A model generated the notes under the pieces. It was not told the origin of the DNA. It saw only the letters and a list, made by a program, of their open reading frames with translations, and ran no database searches. Below are positions 9,726-18,284 of a stretch of 64,000 nucleotides of DNA, piece by piece. Where the stretch lies: positions 1 through 64,000 of the forward strand of contig NZ_KV804697.1 in the NCBI RefSeq assembly GCF_001811425.1. The letters are read 5' to 3'. Within the stretch, counting starts at the first letter, position 1. Every line of letters begins with the position of its first letter. The DNA is from Peptoniphilus_A sp001811425. GTDB lineage: Bacteria > Bacillota > Clostridia > Tissierellales > Peptoniphilaceae. A program made the position numbers and the translations under genes.

Positions 9726-10402
9726 CTTTTTAAGATATCAGAGACCACATAGGAAGCCAAAACCAAACCGCAAACAGGTGGCACAAAAGAAATTGAACCG
9801 GGAGTTCTGTCTCCTGTCTTTATTGGGATTTCTTTGGAGCAAACTACCTTTAATTTTTTTATATTCATCTCTTTTAATTTTTTTCTCATAATTCTCGCCA
9901 CTGGGTCATTCTTTGTCTTTTCAATGTCTAGGACTTCAAATTTTGTTGGATCAAGGCGATTGCCTGCACCCATGGCAGAAATTATTTTTATATTTTTTTC
10001 ATAAGACGCCTTTATTATTAAAAGCTTAGAAGTAATTGTATCAATGGCATCTATAACATAATCGTAGGATTCAAAGTCAATTTCCCCTATATTTTCTTCT
10101 GTTACAAATAAATCGTATTTTTTTATTTTTACTTCAGGATTTATCTCCAAAAGTCTTTCTTGGCAGGCATCTACTTTTCTCATGCCAAGAGTTTTTGTCG
10201 TTGCAAAAACTTGTCTATTTACATTTGTAATTTCATATTTATCGCCATCCACAATGCCAACTTTTCCTATGCCAGCACGGACAAGAGCTTCAACTGAGGA
10301 GCCGCCAACGCCACCTAGCCCAAAGACTAAAACTGATTTTGAATTAATTTTTTTTATATCATCAGCTGAGAGCATCCTCTCACTTCTACTTAAAAATTCC
10401 AA
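9722..10402 (-). CDS. tcdA: tRNA threonylcarbamoyladenosine dehydratase (ThiF/E1-like)
   Basis: Predicted to cyclise t6A37 to ct6A in ANN-decoding tRNAs, using ATP. The start SRSERMLSADDIKKI matches TcdA rather than MoeB/ThiF. The nucleotide-binding loop GLGGVGGSSVE is at 28-38, and NRQVFATTKTLGMRKVDA and DAIDTITSKL are E1-family motifs. The VCSKE and RTPGSISFVPPVCGL segments near the C terminus are also characteristic. Length is 226 aa. It lies between the SLH genes and pcrA, and the pcrA promoter overlaps its 3' end. Confidence 0.9.
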   Translation of the reverse strand: MEFLSRSERMLSADDIKKINSKSVLVFGLGGVGGSSVEALVRAGIGKVGIVDGDKYEITNVNRQVFATTKTLGMRKVDACQERLLEINPEVKIKKYDLFVTEENIGEIDFESYDYVIDAIDTITSKLLIIKASYEKNIKIISAMGAGNRLDPTKFEVLDIEKTKNDPVARIMRKKLKEMNIKKLKVVCSKEIPIKTGDRTPGSISFVPPVCGLVLASYVVSDILKS

Positions 10403-10418
10403 TTTTCCTCCAATTTGA

Positions 10419-10442
10419 AAGGGCCGTCAAAAAACAGCCCTT
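10419..10442 (-). terminator. Possible weak terminator/attenuator between an SLH gene and tcdA
   Basis: Inverted repeat AAGGGC/GCCCTT (10419-10424 with 10437-10442), immediately after the SLH gene stop and just before the tcdA GGAGG site. The downstream T-run is only three bases, so it may be a partial terminator or a processing stem. Confidence 0.45.
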
Positions 10443-10446
10443 CTTA

Positions 10447-11508
10447 TTACTTTAATTTAATATTTGTCAAAGAATTTTCGCCAAAAATTCCAGAACCTTC
10501 CACAAGGTCATTTAGCTTGTGAGCCTTAAAAGTGTTGATAGTTATAATATTGCCTGGTCCAAACTTATCTGAGTCGCTTTCAGTAACCTTTACTCTAATA
10601 AATTTTACATTTCCGCCATCAATTACTTCAATGACTTCACCCTTGAAGTTGACCATAGTGCCCACTTCAGCAGGAGTCAAGTCTTCTGTATTATCTTTAG
10701 CTTCTTCACCATTTAAAATTGAATTATTGTTTAGGGCATTATTAGCCTCATTATTTTTCTTTTCTTCAGGAACTTTATTTTCACTATTATTTACCAGCAA
10801 ATCATCACCAGCATGGGCATTACCACTATTTTTAACCTTATCAAGGTTAGCAGATACATAGGCAAGACCTCTTGAAGTAATAACAGCAATTTCGCTTCTT
10901 CTTATGGCAAAATTTCCATTGAAGTTGCCATCAGAACCTGTGCTTGTAAAAATATTTGCACTTACAAGACTTGGCAGATATTCCATAGTTAGTGGATTAA
11001 CATTATTAATGTCCTTGTATTTTAAGTTTGACCTGTCTGTAGTTTTTTCAAGTTTAAAGGCTCTGGCATAATAAACTGCAATTGTATTTCTATTTGGATA
11101 AACTTTGTTTTCCAAAAATCCCTTTTCACGCGCACTTGTTATAGTCTTTTCAGTAATTGTGCCTTGGTAAAGATTGTAGCAAACAGCATCCTTTGCCCAG
11201 TCAACTATTCCATTGGCATTAACAAATTCAAGATAAGCAGCCCTAGCTGAATTTATTTCATCTTGGCTAGGATTTAAAACAGTTTTTAAAATTTGCATAA
11301 TTTCCAAAAAGCTTACAGGATTATTTGGTTTAAAACTTCCGTCTTCATATCCCTTTAAAATATTTTTCTTAGATAATTCCTCTACATAATCATAAGCCCA
11401 AGCACTTTTGCCATTTTTACTTAAATCTTTAAAAGACCTTGCAAAAATACTTGCTGGGGCAAATAAAAGTAGGGCACTTAATCCTATAGCTATAAATTTC
11501 TTTTTCAT
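10447..11508 (-). CDS. SLH-domain surface protein (shorter paralog)
   Basis: Exported cell-surface protein. A signal peptide (KKKFIAIGLSALLLFAPASIFA, ending about residue 23) is followed by three S-layer homology repeats (about 25-75, 95-150, 165-220), which in other bacteria bind pyruvylated secondary cell-wall polymer. An Asn/Glu-rich low-complexity linker follows (about 225-270). The C terminus is a small predicted beta domain, with VGTMVNFKGEVIEVIDGG near its start. The SLH region closely parallels the next gene upstream (shared IFTSTGSDG plus an R-E-A-I pattern), so the pair looks like a tandem duplication. The C-terminal function is not recognisable. Confidence 0.85.
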   Translation of the reverse strand: MKKKFIAIGLSALLLFAPASIFARSFKDLSKNGKSAWAYDYVEELSKKNILKGYEDGSFKPNNPVSFLEIMQILKTVLNPSQDEINSARAAYLEFVNANGIVDWAKDAVCYNLYQGTITEKTITSAREKGFLENKVYPNRNTIAVYYARAFKLEKTTDRSNLKYKDINNVNPLTMEYLPSLVSANIFTSTGSDGNFNGNFAIRRSEIAVITSRGLAYVSANLDKVKNSGNAHAGDDLLVNNSENKVPEEKKNNEANNALNNNSILNGEEAKDNTEDLTPAEVGTMVNFKGEVIEVIDGGNVKFIRVKVTESDSDKFGPGNIITINTFKAHKLNDLVEGSGIFGENSLTNIKLK

Positions 11509-11546
11509 TTAATCACTCCGCCATAAATTATATCATAATTTTAGGC

Positions 11547-11578
11547 AAAAAAATAGAAACCACTATGGGTTTCTATTT
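11547..11578 (-). terminator. Strong terminator after the larger SLH gene
   Basis: An 11-bp perfect stem (11551-11561 with 11568-11578, AAATAGAAACC/GGTTTCTATTT), then seven Ts on the minus strand. It lies seven bases past the SLH stop, separating the two SLH genes into distinct transcripts or allowing only partial read-through. Confidence 0.88.
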
Positions 11579-11584
11579 TGTAAA

Positions 11585-13624
11585 TTAATAAAACTGTCCT
11601 GTGTTAGGATATCTATTATAATAACTTTCATTATAATATCTATTACTATCTAAAAAATAAGTGTAATCTTTAAAATCGCTCTTTCTAGTAGTTCTGTTTG
11701 CATAATTTAAATATTCTCGAGGATTTCCAAGGTATCTATTATTTGAATCTGAGATTATTTCCCCATCATAATTTAAATAGCCATCAAAGGATAGAACATC
11801 ATATAGGTTGAGCTTTTGACTAGTTTGGAAATAAAGTGTCTTTCCTGGTTTTAATTTTTCATTATCTGATTGGATAACTCTAATTCCAATCTTGTAGACA
11901 TTATAATTATATCCAACATCTAGATTGCTTACAACTTGGAACATTCCACTGAATTGTAAATTTGAATCAACTATAGTAATAGTTTCAACATCTCCATAAT
12001 TATCAAGAGATAAAATAACATCTTTGCCTCTTAAATAAGATTCAGTAACTTGAGTTTGCTTATATCCATTGTAAGATTTTATTTCATATCTATCTGCAAG
12101 ATAATATGTTTTAGTGTATCCATCCTTTGTCCTAATATCTATATAGCGATTATATCTTCTGTCAGTAAAAGATGATTCAACGCCACTATATGCAATAACT
12201 TCCCCTGTTACATTGCCATTATTATCATAATTAGATGCAAGTCCCTTTACAACTTTATAATTTACATAAAGATTTACATCATCATTTAAAGTAATTTTGT
12301 TTAAATCTTTAGTTTCACTTGTTATATAGAATTCATAGTCTTTGTTGTCCTTTAGTCTAATTTTTAAACCAGCTTTATCCTTATTTGAAGTGTCAAGAGA
12401 AGTAATTCTTCCTTTAATTTGAGCTTCCTTAGGATAAACTGTCATTTCAGTTATTTTGTTGTCTGCATTAGTCTTAAATTCAACTAAATCGTCAACTTTA
12501 ATATCATCAAGTTTTAAATCCTTTCCATAAGCTTTAATCTTAGCATTTGAGTCAAGCGTAAATGTCTTTGTATCAGAAGTTGAAATTTTTGAAGTTGTTC
12601 TGAAGTTCAATGTATCTGAATAATCTCTGTATCTAAGAGTGATTTCATTTGTTCCCTTAGAGTTTACATATCCAACCATGTCAAGCATTGCATTTGTAAC
12701 AGTGATTGTCTTTGCTGTGCCTTCTCTGTCAACAGAGTTGCTCTTAATATATTCTATTTCTACTTCTTGGCCAGCTCTAATGTCTTCAAGCTTGATGTCT
12801 TTGTCCTTTAATTTGTATTTTGTGTTATTGTCAAGGTCAAAGGAATATTTTTGTTTATCTGCTTCAATGATAATTACATTTACATTGTTTAGCTTTGAAG
12901 AAAGAATTACAGTTCCCTTTTTCTTTTCAACTTTAGAGCTTACTGTGTTTCTAGATGCGTAATCAAAGGAAGCCTTAGTGATTATTGCAGTTTCTGCACG
13001 AGTAATAGGTCTATCTCCTTCAAATTTTCCATCAGATCCAGTTGATGTGAAGATGCCTGCTTCTATAAGAGAAGCTAAGTATCCTCTCAAGCTGTCGCTC
13101 ATAGTGTTTTGATCTTTATGTCTCAAAAGTGTAGTGTTTCCATTTGCATTTAAGTTAAGAGCTCTAGCAAAGAAAATTGCAATGTCGCTTCTGCTTGGGT
13201 ATTCTCTGCCATCAATTTTAAAGAATCCTCTTTCATAAGCTTTCTTTAAGGCACTTTCATTTAAGTAACCTCTGTGAAGTGCTAAGCAAACTGCTTCTTC
13301 AGCCCAAGAATTTACGCCATTGTCCTTGGCAGTTTTTGAATATTTTTCTTTAGCAGTTTTTACTTCATCAGCACTTGGATTTAGAACTTGTTTAATGAGT
13401 TGTAGTAGTTCTTCAAGTGAAACTGAATCTCCTGGCTTAAATTCTCCATTTGGATGTCCACTAATAACACCCTTGTCGCTTAATACATCAATTGCATTGT
13501 AAGCCCAAGCATATTTATTGTCTCTCTTGACATCCTTAAATTCTTTTGCAAAAGTTGCGCTTGGTACTAGCATAATTGTTGCAAGACCAAGAACAGCTGC
13601 TCTCTTTAAATTATTAGATTTCAT
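11585..13624 (-). CDS. Large SLH-domain surface protein with beta-repeat C terminus
   Basis: 679-aa exported protein: signal peptide (to about residue 26), three N-terminal SLH repeats (about 27-225), then about 430 residues of consecutive beta-rich modules. Each module repeats a pattern like 'KDIKLEDIRAGQEVEIEY / KDLKLDDIKVDDLVEFKT', followed by a strand-rich segment. The C terminus is tyrosine- and asparagine-rich (last 30 residues). Such an architecture suits an S-layer or envelope structural protein. AGGAGG-type site GGAGG precedes the ATG, and an extended -10 promoter and strong terminator bracket the gene, suggesting independent high expression. No enzymatic motif is visible. Confidence 0.88.
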   Translation of the reverse strand: MKSNNLKRAAVLGLATIMLVPSATFAKEFKDVKRDNKYAWAYNAIDVLSDKGVISGHPNGEFKPGDSVSLEELLQLIKQVLNPSADEVKTAKEKYSKTAKDNGVNSWAEEAVCLALHRGYLNESALKKAYERGFFKIDGREYPSRSDIAIFFARALNLNANGNTTLLRHKDQNTMSDSLRGYLASLIEAGIFTSTGSDGKFEGDRPITRAETAIITKASFDYASRNTVSSKVEKKKGTVILSSKLNNVNVIIIEADKQKYSFDLDNNTKYKLKDKDIKLEDIRAGQEVEIEYIKSNSVDREGTAKTITVTNAMLDMVGYVNSKGTNEITLRYRDYSDTLNFRTTSKISTSDTKTFTLDSNAKIKAYGKDLKLDDIKVDDLVEFKTNADNKITEMTVYPKEAQIKGRITSLDTSNKDKAGLKIRLKDNKDYEFYITSETKDLNKITLNDDVNLYVNYKVVKGLASNYDNNGNVTGEVIAYSGVESSFTDRRYNRYIDIRTKDGYTKTYYLADRYEIKSYNGYKQTQVTESYLRGKDVILSLDNYGDVETITIVDSNLQFSGMFQVVSNLDVGYNYNVYKIGIRVIQSDNEKLKPGKTLYFQTSQKLNLYDVLSFDGYLNYDGEIISDSNNRYLGNPREYLNYANRTTRKSDFKDYTYFLDSNRYYNESYYNRYPNTGQFY

Positions 13625-13659
13625 TATAAAACCTCCATATTCTATAGCCTGTTTAGTCT

Positions 13660-13668
13660 ATTATAACA
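13660..13668 (-). promoter_or_regulatory. Extended -10 promoter for the large SLH gene
   Basis: TGTTATAAT read on the minus strand (TG-n-TATAAT), about 36 bases before the SLH ATG. No good -35 is present, as expected for an extended -10 promoter. Confidence 0.6.
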
Positions 13669-13746
13669 CATAATATACCCATTATATTTTAGAAATATTA
13701 AAATTTTATTAAATTAGTAGTGAAAAGTTATAATAAATGTAATAAT

Positions 13747-13777
13747 TTGCTTAAAATGTCCTAATATTTGGTATAAT
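13747..13777 (+). promoter_or_regulatory. Probable promoter of the Rossmann-cupin-CC operon
   Basis: TTGCTT at 13747-13752, a 19-base spacer and a perfect TATAAT at 13772-13777. This is about 50 bases upstream of the AAAGGAGTG site and ATG at 13831. The spacer is long, so confidence is moderate. Confidence 0.5.
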
Positions 13778-13830
13778 TAAGCTAAGTTACATATTATTGT
13801 AAAAAATTAGTTTTATAAAGGAGTGATATT

Positions 13831-14643
13831 ATGCGTTACCTACCAGTGAGTCTTGACACCTTTGAAAAAAAGATCTTAATTTTAGGTGGAGGCTACCTTG
13901 CCCTATCTGCACTTAAATCGGTAATAGATACTGAAGCGGAAATATATATGGTTGCAGACAGCTTTACTAAGGACATAGTAAAAAAATCTGAAGAATCTGA
14001 TGGCAAAATTAAATTAAAGGAACATGAACTTGAAAAGGATTTTAAGTTTATGGGCTTTGACTATGTGCTCATTGCCACAGAGGACTTCGAGCTCAATGAA
14101 GCCCTTGAAAAAAGAGCCCACGGAAGAAATATGATTTACCAAAGATTTGATATCTTTTCAAAGTCACTAATGTCCATAAATAAATCTGTTGAAAGGGGAC
14201 CACTTACTTTTTCACTAAATTCTTCAAGGCTCAATCCAACTATTACAGATATAATTTTTGAAGATTTAAAAGAATTCTCTCAAAAATATAATTTGGAAAA
14301 ATTAAATATTTTAAGCGAAATTAGGTCTGAACTTGTTCGCAAAAATTCACAAAACATTGACGAAATCATCAGCAAGCTCTATGAATCTGAAACTATAAAT
14401 CTTTCAACTTTCTTAGAAGAGATGCCTGAATATAAAATTGAGGATTTAAAATCTTCTGAAGATTTACTTAATCACATTGAAAAGGGCAGCGAAATAAACC
14501 TAGAAAGAGAAAGCAGCTTAGAAGATGATCAAATCATCAAGAAGAATTTAGATGATGCAAAAAACTTTTCAAGAGACAAGGATCTTGACAGAAGTGATTT
14601 AAATTTGGAAAGTTTTCACGATTTAGATAAATTTAAGAAATGA
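13831..14643 (+). CDS. CysG-N/Met8-like NAD-binding Rossmann protein
   Basis: 270 aa. The start has a Rossmann nucleotide loop (ILILGGGYLALSALKSV, about 12-28), then a second strand-turn region FDYVLIATEDFELNEALEKRA resembling the 'ATND..LN..I' part of precorrin-2 dehydrogenase/sirohaem synthase N domains. The middle (ERGPLTFSLNSSRLNPTITDIIF) recalls the Met8 segment GDLTIAISTGGKSPALA. The last 100 residues are charged and helical without a known match. No haem- or cobamide-pathway gene is nearby, so a sirohaem role is doubtful. It heads a three-gene plus-strand operon with a cupin and a CC-motif protein. Confidence 0.7.
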   Translation: MRYLPVSLDTFEKKILILGGGYLALSALKSVIDTEAEIYMVADSFTKDIVKKSEESDGKIKLKEHELEKDFKFMGFDYVLIATEDFELNEALEKRAHGRNMIYQRFDIFSKSLMSINKSVERGPLTFSLNSSRLNPTITDIIFEDLKEFSQKYNLEKLNILSEIRSELVRKNSQNIDEIISKLYESETINLSTFLEEMPEYKIEDLKSSEDLLNHIEKGSEINLERESSLEDDQIIKKNLDDAKNFSRDKDLDRSDLNLESFHDLDKFKK

Positions 14644-14652
14644 GGTAATAAA

Positions 14653-14940
14653 ATGATTGGTTATGTAGGAAGTATGCCTGGAAAAGTTTTTAGTGAAAAG
14701 GAATTTACTCTAGTGAAAAAAGTTTTAGCCTCTGGCGAAACTATTGACAAGCACAATCACCCTGGCTTTACTGTACTTGTAACTATTGTTAAGGGTAAAA
14801 TTAAAGTTATATTAAATGAAGAAGAGGACAGAGAGTTTGAACCAGGTAAGGTCCTAAAATTCGATGGTGAAAATTATATTGCCATTGAAGCTATTAAGCC
14901 AAGCGAATTTTTTGTAACTCTCATAAAAAAGGATGAGTAA
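14653..14940 (+). CDS. Small single-domain cupin protein
   Basis: 95 aa forming one cupin barrel. Motif 1 is seen as KHNHPGFTVLVTIVKGKIKV, with His residues suited to metal binding. The second motif, around FEPGKVLKFDGENY, is degenerate and lacks the usual His. Small cupins are often metal-dependent sensors or isomerases. The real substrate is unknown. It starts 9 bases after the Rossmann gene and overlaps the start of the CC-motif gene, so the three products are probably made together. Confidence 0.75.
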   Translation: MIGYVGSMPGKVFSEKEFTLVKKVLASGETIDKHNHPGFTVLVTIVKGKIKVILNEEEDREFEPGKVLKFDGENYIAIEAIKPSEFFVTLIKKDE

Positions 14941-14941
14941 T

Positions 14942-15244
14942 TTGAGAATTAAAATTACAGAAGAAGCTCTTAATTTTTTATCTGAAAAAAATGTAAGAGA
15001 AATTACTGTTGACTTAATTACATCAAAGCAGTGTTGTGGAAGTGGTCTTCCCACTTCTGACACCTATATTGGTAGCCCAAGAAGAAAAGAAAGAGATCAC
15101 AATGTTTTTGAAGAAGAGGGTCTTAAAATAAATATTGACAAGTCCCTAAAGTTTCAAGACGACTTGTGCACTATAGACTTGGTAAATCTAATCTTTACAA
15201 AATCTCTTGTCTCAAATTTTTTGGACTACAACAAACTAATTTAA
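14942..15244 (+). CDS. Small HesB-like CC-motif protein (CC/Se-motif family candidate)
   Basis: About 100 aa. It begins RIKITEEALNFL, like the first strand and helix of HesB/IscA-fold proteins, and carries adjacent cysteines in KQCCGSG (residues 31-32 from this start) plus a later Cys in DDLCTID. I recall a database family in which this Cys-Cys is Cys-Sec in some members; that is memory, not a search result. An ATG nine bases upstream (14933) has no spaced ribosome site, whereas AAAGGA lies about 8 bases before the TTG at 14942, so TTG is preferred. It is the last gene of the operon, followed by a terminator. It may bind metal, sulfur or selenium (inference). Confidence 0.65.
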   Translation: MRIKITEEALNFLSEKNVREITVDLITSKQCCGSGLPTSDTYIGSPRRKERDHNVFEEEGLKINIDKSLKFQDDLCTIDLVNLIFTKSLVSNFLDYNKLI

Positions 15245-15250
15245 ATTTTA

Positions 15251-15278
15251 TCTGCTGATTATTTCAGCAGATTTTTTT
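15251..15278 (+). terminator. Terminator of the Rossmann-cupin-CC operon
   Basis: Perfect 8-bp stem TCTGCTGA/TCAGCAGA (15251-15258 with 15264-15271), followed by seven Ts. It lies seven bases beyond the last stop. Confidence 0.9.
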
Positions 15279-15302
15279 ATTTAGACTATGATTTAAGGCA
15301 TA

Positions 15303-15334
15303 TAAAAAAGATCCCATGTCGCCATGAGATCTTT
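15303..15334 (-). terminator. Terminator of the pyruvate,water dikinase gene
   Basis: A 12-bp stem with one mismatch (15307-15318 with 15323-15334), then a run of Ts on the minus strand. It faces the preceding plus-strand terminator, insulating the convergent genes. Confidence 0.88.
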
Positions 15335-15347
15335 CTTTATTTATATC

Positions 15348-17696
15348 TTACATTTGTCTAAGTTTCTTTAAAATAATTTTTTGTTCAACACTTGCAACAA
15401 GTCTTCTTGTGTATTCAACTGTGTCAGGGTTTACTGACATTGAAGTGATTCCACATTCAACTAAGAATTCTGCAAGTTCTGGATATTGGCTTGGTCCTTG
15501 TCCACAAATTGAGCAAGTAATTCCCTTTTTGTTGGCTGCATCAATAATTGTCTTTAGGGCAATTTTTACTGCATCATTTCTTTCGTCAAAGTAGCCCATA
15601 TTGTTAAGAACGCCAGAGTCTCTGTCTGCACCCATTACAAGTTGTGTCAAGTCATTTGAGCCAATGGAGAATCCGTCAACTAATTCTGCAAATTCTTCTG
15701 CTTGAAGAACTACTGCTGGCACTTCTGCCATAATCCAAATCTTAAAGTTTTTAGATTGAACAAGACCTTCTTCAGCCATAATTCCCTTTACAACTCTAAG
15801 TTCTTCAGGAGTTCTTACGAAAGGAAGCATAACAATTACATTTGTAAGTCCATATTCTTCTCTAACTTTTTTAATAGCGCGGCATTCAAGTCTAAAGCCT
15901 TCTTCGTATTCAGGAGAAATATATCTTGAAACGCCTCTCCAACCAATCATTGGGTTAGCTTCAATTGGCTCAACTTCGTCTCCACCCTTTAGACCTCTAA
16001 ATTCATTTGTCCTAAAGTCAGAAGTTCTAACAACTAAATTCTTTGGATAAATTGCTTGAGCAACTTTAGAAATTCCTTCAGCAAGTTTATCTATCATTAA
16101 GTCGCCTTGGCCAGTTTTTACTAAATACATTGGGTGAGCACCTATCATATTTGTGAAAATAAATTCAGTTCTCATAAGTCCAATGCCGTCCATTGGCAAG
16201 TTTTTATATTTTTCAATTAATTCTGGTTCGCCAAGGTTCATGTAAATCTTAGTTGCAGTTGTTGGTGCAAAAAGATTTCTAAGTTCATCTAGGTTTGCAA
16301 TACTTGATACATTTGGAGAGTCAGGAGATTTCTTTTCTTCTTTTTCCTTTAGAACTTCGCCTTCGTAAACAATTCCTCTTACTGCATCAACTGTTACAGT
16401 GTCACCTGTTTTTAGTGTTTTTGTTGCAGTTTTTGCTCCAACTATACATGGAATTTGTAATTCTCTTGAAACTATAGCTGCGTGACAAGTTCTTCCGCCT
16501 TCGTCAGTAACAACTCCAGCACATTTTCTCATTGCAGGAACCATGTCTGGGTTAGTCATGGCAGTTACAAGTACATCTCCTTCTTCAACAAGGTTGATTT
16601 CTGAAATGTCCTTTATAAGTTTAACTTTACCTCTGCCAATTCCTGGAGAAGCAGGAAGTCCCTTAACAAGAGTGATTAATTTTTCTTCCTCTTCTTCCTT
16701 GTCGCCAAGAGTTGTAATAGGTCTTGATTGTAGGAAGTAAAATTCCTTAGTGTCTCTGTCAAAGCCCCATTCAGTATCTTGTACTGAGCCGTAAAGTTTT
16801 TCTACCTTAAGTCCTCTTTCAACAAGAGTGTCTAATTCCTTAGGAGAAAGTGCTTCAGCCTTTACTGCATCAGCTCCTAAGATGTCTTTTACATTAACTA
16901 CTCTAGTTCCAACACCATCTTCATTTTTAATAACCATGTATTCTTTTTCAGAAATATTTTTTTCGATAACTTTTTTTGTCTTTTTGTCAATAATATATTC
17001 ATCAGGTGTTACAATTCCTGATACAACAGCTTCGCCAAGTCCGTAGCTTGCGTTGATCATCATTTCATCCTTGCTGTTGTTAATAGGGTTTGCTGTAAAC
17101 ATTACACCAGATTTTTCAGAGTTAACCATTTTTTGAATAACTACTGAAAGAGCAACATCAAAGTGATCGTAATTTTGTTTTTCTCTGTAATAAATTGCCC
17201 TTGAAGTCCAAAGTGATGCAAAGCAATCTCTTATATGATTTAAAAGTTCTTCTTCGCCAGAAATGTGTAAGTAAGTATCTTGTTGTCCTGCGAAGGATGC
17301 GTCAGGCAAATCTTCTGCAGTAGCTGAAGATCTAACAGCAACTTCTGGATCTTTAACTCCAATGTTTTCAGAAAATTCTCTGTAAGCAGATAAAATTTCT
17401 TCTTTTAGTTCTGGGTCAAATTCTTTTTCTTTTATTTTCTTTTGGATTTCCTTTGAAGCATTAGTAAGTTCATCAACATTTTCAACATCTACAGCTTCCA
17501 TCAAAAATTTTACAACTTCGTCAAGTTCTGCGTATTTAATAAATTTTGTATAGCCACTTGCAGTGACACAAAATCCTGGAGGCACAGGTAGTCCAAAATT
17601 AGTTAGTTCACCTAAGTTTGCACCCTTTCCTCCGACAATTCCTACATCTTCTTTACCAATTTCATCAAACCATTTAATATAATTATACTTAGACAT
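15348..17696 (-). CDS. ppsA: Pyruvate,water dikinase / phosphoenolpyruvate synthase
   Basis: Interconverts pyruvate, ATP and water with PEP, AMP and phosphate. The ATP-grasp domain (about 1-335) has GGKGANLGELTNFGLPVPPGF and VRSSATAEDLPDASFAGQQDTYL. The swivelling phosphohistidine domain carries GGRTCHAAIVSRE near residue 408, with the catalytic His. The C-terminal PEP/pyruvate barrel (about 470-775) has GLMRTEF, MIGWRGVSRY, FSIGSNDLTQL and the catalytic Cys in CGQGPSQYPE. At 782 aa and lacking the PPDK insert, PEP synthase fits better than pyruvate,phosphate dikinase. It is monocistronic, with its own promoter and terminator. The direction in vivo (gluconeogenic or glycolytic) cannot be decided here. 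Confidence 0.95.
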   Translation of the reverse strand: MSKYNYIKWFDEIGKEDVGIVGGKGANLGELTNFGLPVPPGFCVTASGYTKFIKYAELDEVVKFLMEAVDVENVDELTNASKEIQKKIKEKEFDPELKEEILSAYREFSENIGVKDPEVAVRSSATAEDLPDASFAGQQDTYLHISGEEELLNHIRDCFASLWTSRAIYYREKQNYDHFDVALSVVIQKMVNSEKSGVMFTANPINNSKDEMMINASYGLGEAVVSGIVTPDEYIIDKKTKKVIEKNISEKEYMVIKNEDGVGTRVVNVKDILGADAVKAEALSPKELDTLVERGLKVEKLYGSVQDTEWGFDRDTKEFYFLQSRPITTLGDKEEEEEKLITLVKGLPASPGIGRGKVKLIKDISEINLVEEGDVLVTAMTNPDMVPAMRKCAGVVTDEGGRTCHAAIVSRELQIPCIVGAKTATKTLKTGDTVTVDAVRGIVYEGEVLKEKEEKKSPDSPNVSSIANLDELRNLFAPTTATKIYMNLGEPELIEKYKNLPMDGIGLMRTEFIFTNMIGAHPMYLVKTGQGDLMIDKLAEGISKVAQAIYPKNLVVRTSDFRTNEFRGLKGGDEVEPIEANPMIGWRGVSRYISPEYEEGFRLECRAIKKVREEYGLTNVIVMLPFVRTPEELRVVKGIMAEEGLVQSKNFKIWIMAEVPAVVLQAEEFAELVDGFSIGSNDLTQLVMGADRDSGVLNNMGYFDERNDAVKIALKTIIDAANKKGITCSICGQGPSQYPELAEFLVECGITSMSVNPDTVEYTRRLVASVEQKIILKKLRQM

Positions 17697-17721
17697 AAGC
17701 TCCTCCTTATTTGCTAAAAAT

Positions 17722-17749
17722 ATTATAACACATTAATTATATATGTCAC
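17722..17749 (-). promoter_or_regulatory. Promoter of ppsA
   Basis: On the minus strand, GTGACA (17744-17749; five of six to consensus), a 16-base spacer and an extended -10 TGTTATAAT (17722-17730). An AAGGAGGAG site follows before the ATG. Confidence 0.75.
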
Positions 17750-17750
17750 A

Positions 17751-18284
17751 CTATTTTTTTAAAGATTTTCTAAGTTCGTCAATGGACATTGTAGAAACAT
17801 GTTCCCTATCTATTTTAAGTTCATCAACGAGGCTATAAATTTCTTCCATGCTTGGCGCTTCAATCTCCACATAAGGCCTTGGATAAGTGTCTTCATCCCA
17901 AGTGTCAATGTCAATAACAAGGGAATTTAAACTGTATTTTCTTCTATTCTTGTAGCCCTTGTGAAATTTGTCGTAGCCAAGACATTTTAAAATATTTATT
18001 AAATCTTCCACACTATTTATTTCAGTAGTGTGTTCTATATTGTCCCTCACCTTTATGTCAGAGATATTTTCTTTAAAGGTAAAATATTTTTTTTCTTTAC
18101 CGCCAGATTTTGCAACTCTAATTCTAAGATAGCCATGCTTCTTATAAATTTTATGCGCCGTTGAATTAACTGTAATGTTAATTTGGTCTTCTTCCTTTAC
18201 AAATTCAGCGCCTAAGGCTTTTATTTTTTCTTCAAAATCTTTTATGTCAATATCAAGAAGTTTAACTTCAATTTCTCTTTCCAT
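17751..18284 (-). CDS. CYTH-domain phosphohydrolase/cyclase-like protein
   Basis: 177 aa. The N-terminal EREIEVK fits the ExExK hallmark of the CYTH triphosphate tunnel fold, in which class IV adenylate cyclases (CyaB), thiamine triphosphatase and inorganic triphosphatases occur. Further strand signatures are YLRIRVAK, KYFTFKEN, VIDIDTWDEDTYPRPYVEIEAPS and a final helix. The substrate cannot be told from the fold. Its ATG shares one base with the stop of the metallophosphoesterase gene (TAATG). It is the last gene in a four-gene nuclease/phosphoesterase operon. Confidence 0.82.
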   Translation of the reverse strand: MEREIEVKLLDIDIKDFEEKIKALGAEFVKEEDQINITVNSTAHKIYKKHGYLRIRVAKSGGKEKKYFTFKENISDIKVRDNIEHTTEINSVEDLINILKCLGYDKFHKGYKNRRKYSLNSLVIDIDTWDEDTYPRPYVEIEAPSMEEIYSLVDELKIDREHVSTMSIDELRKSLKK

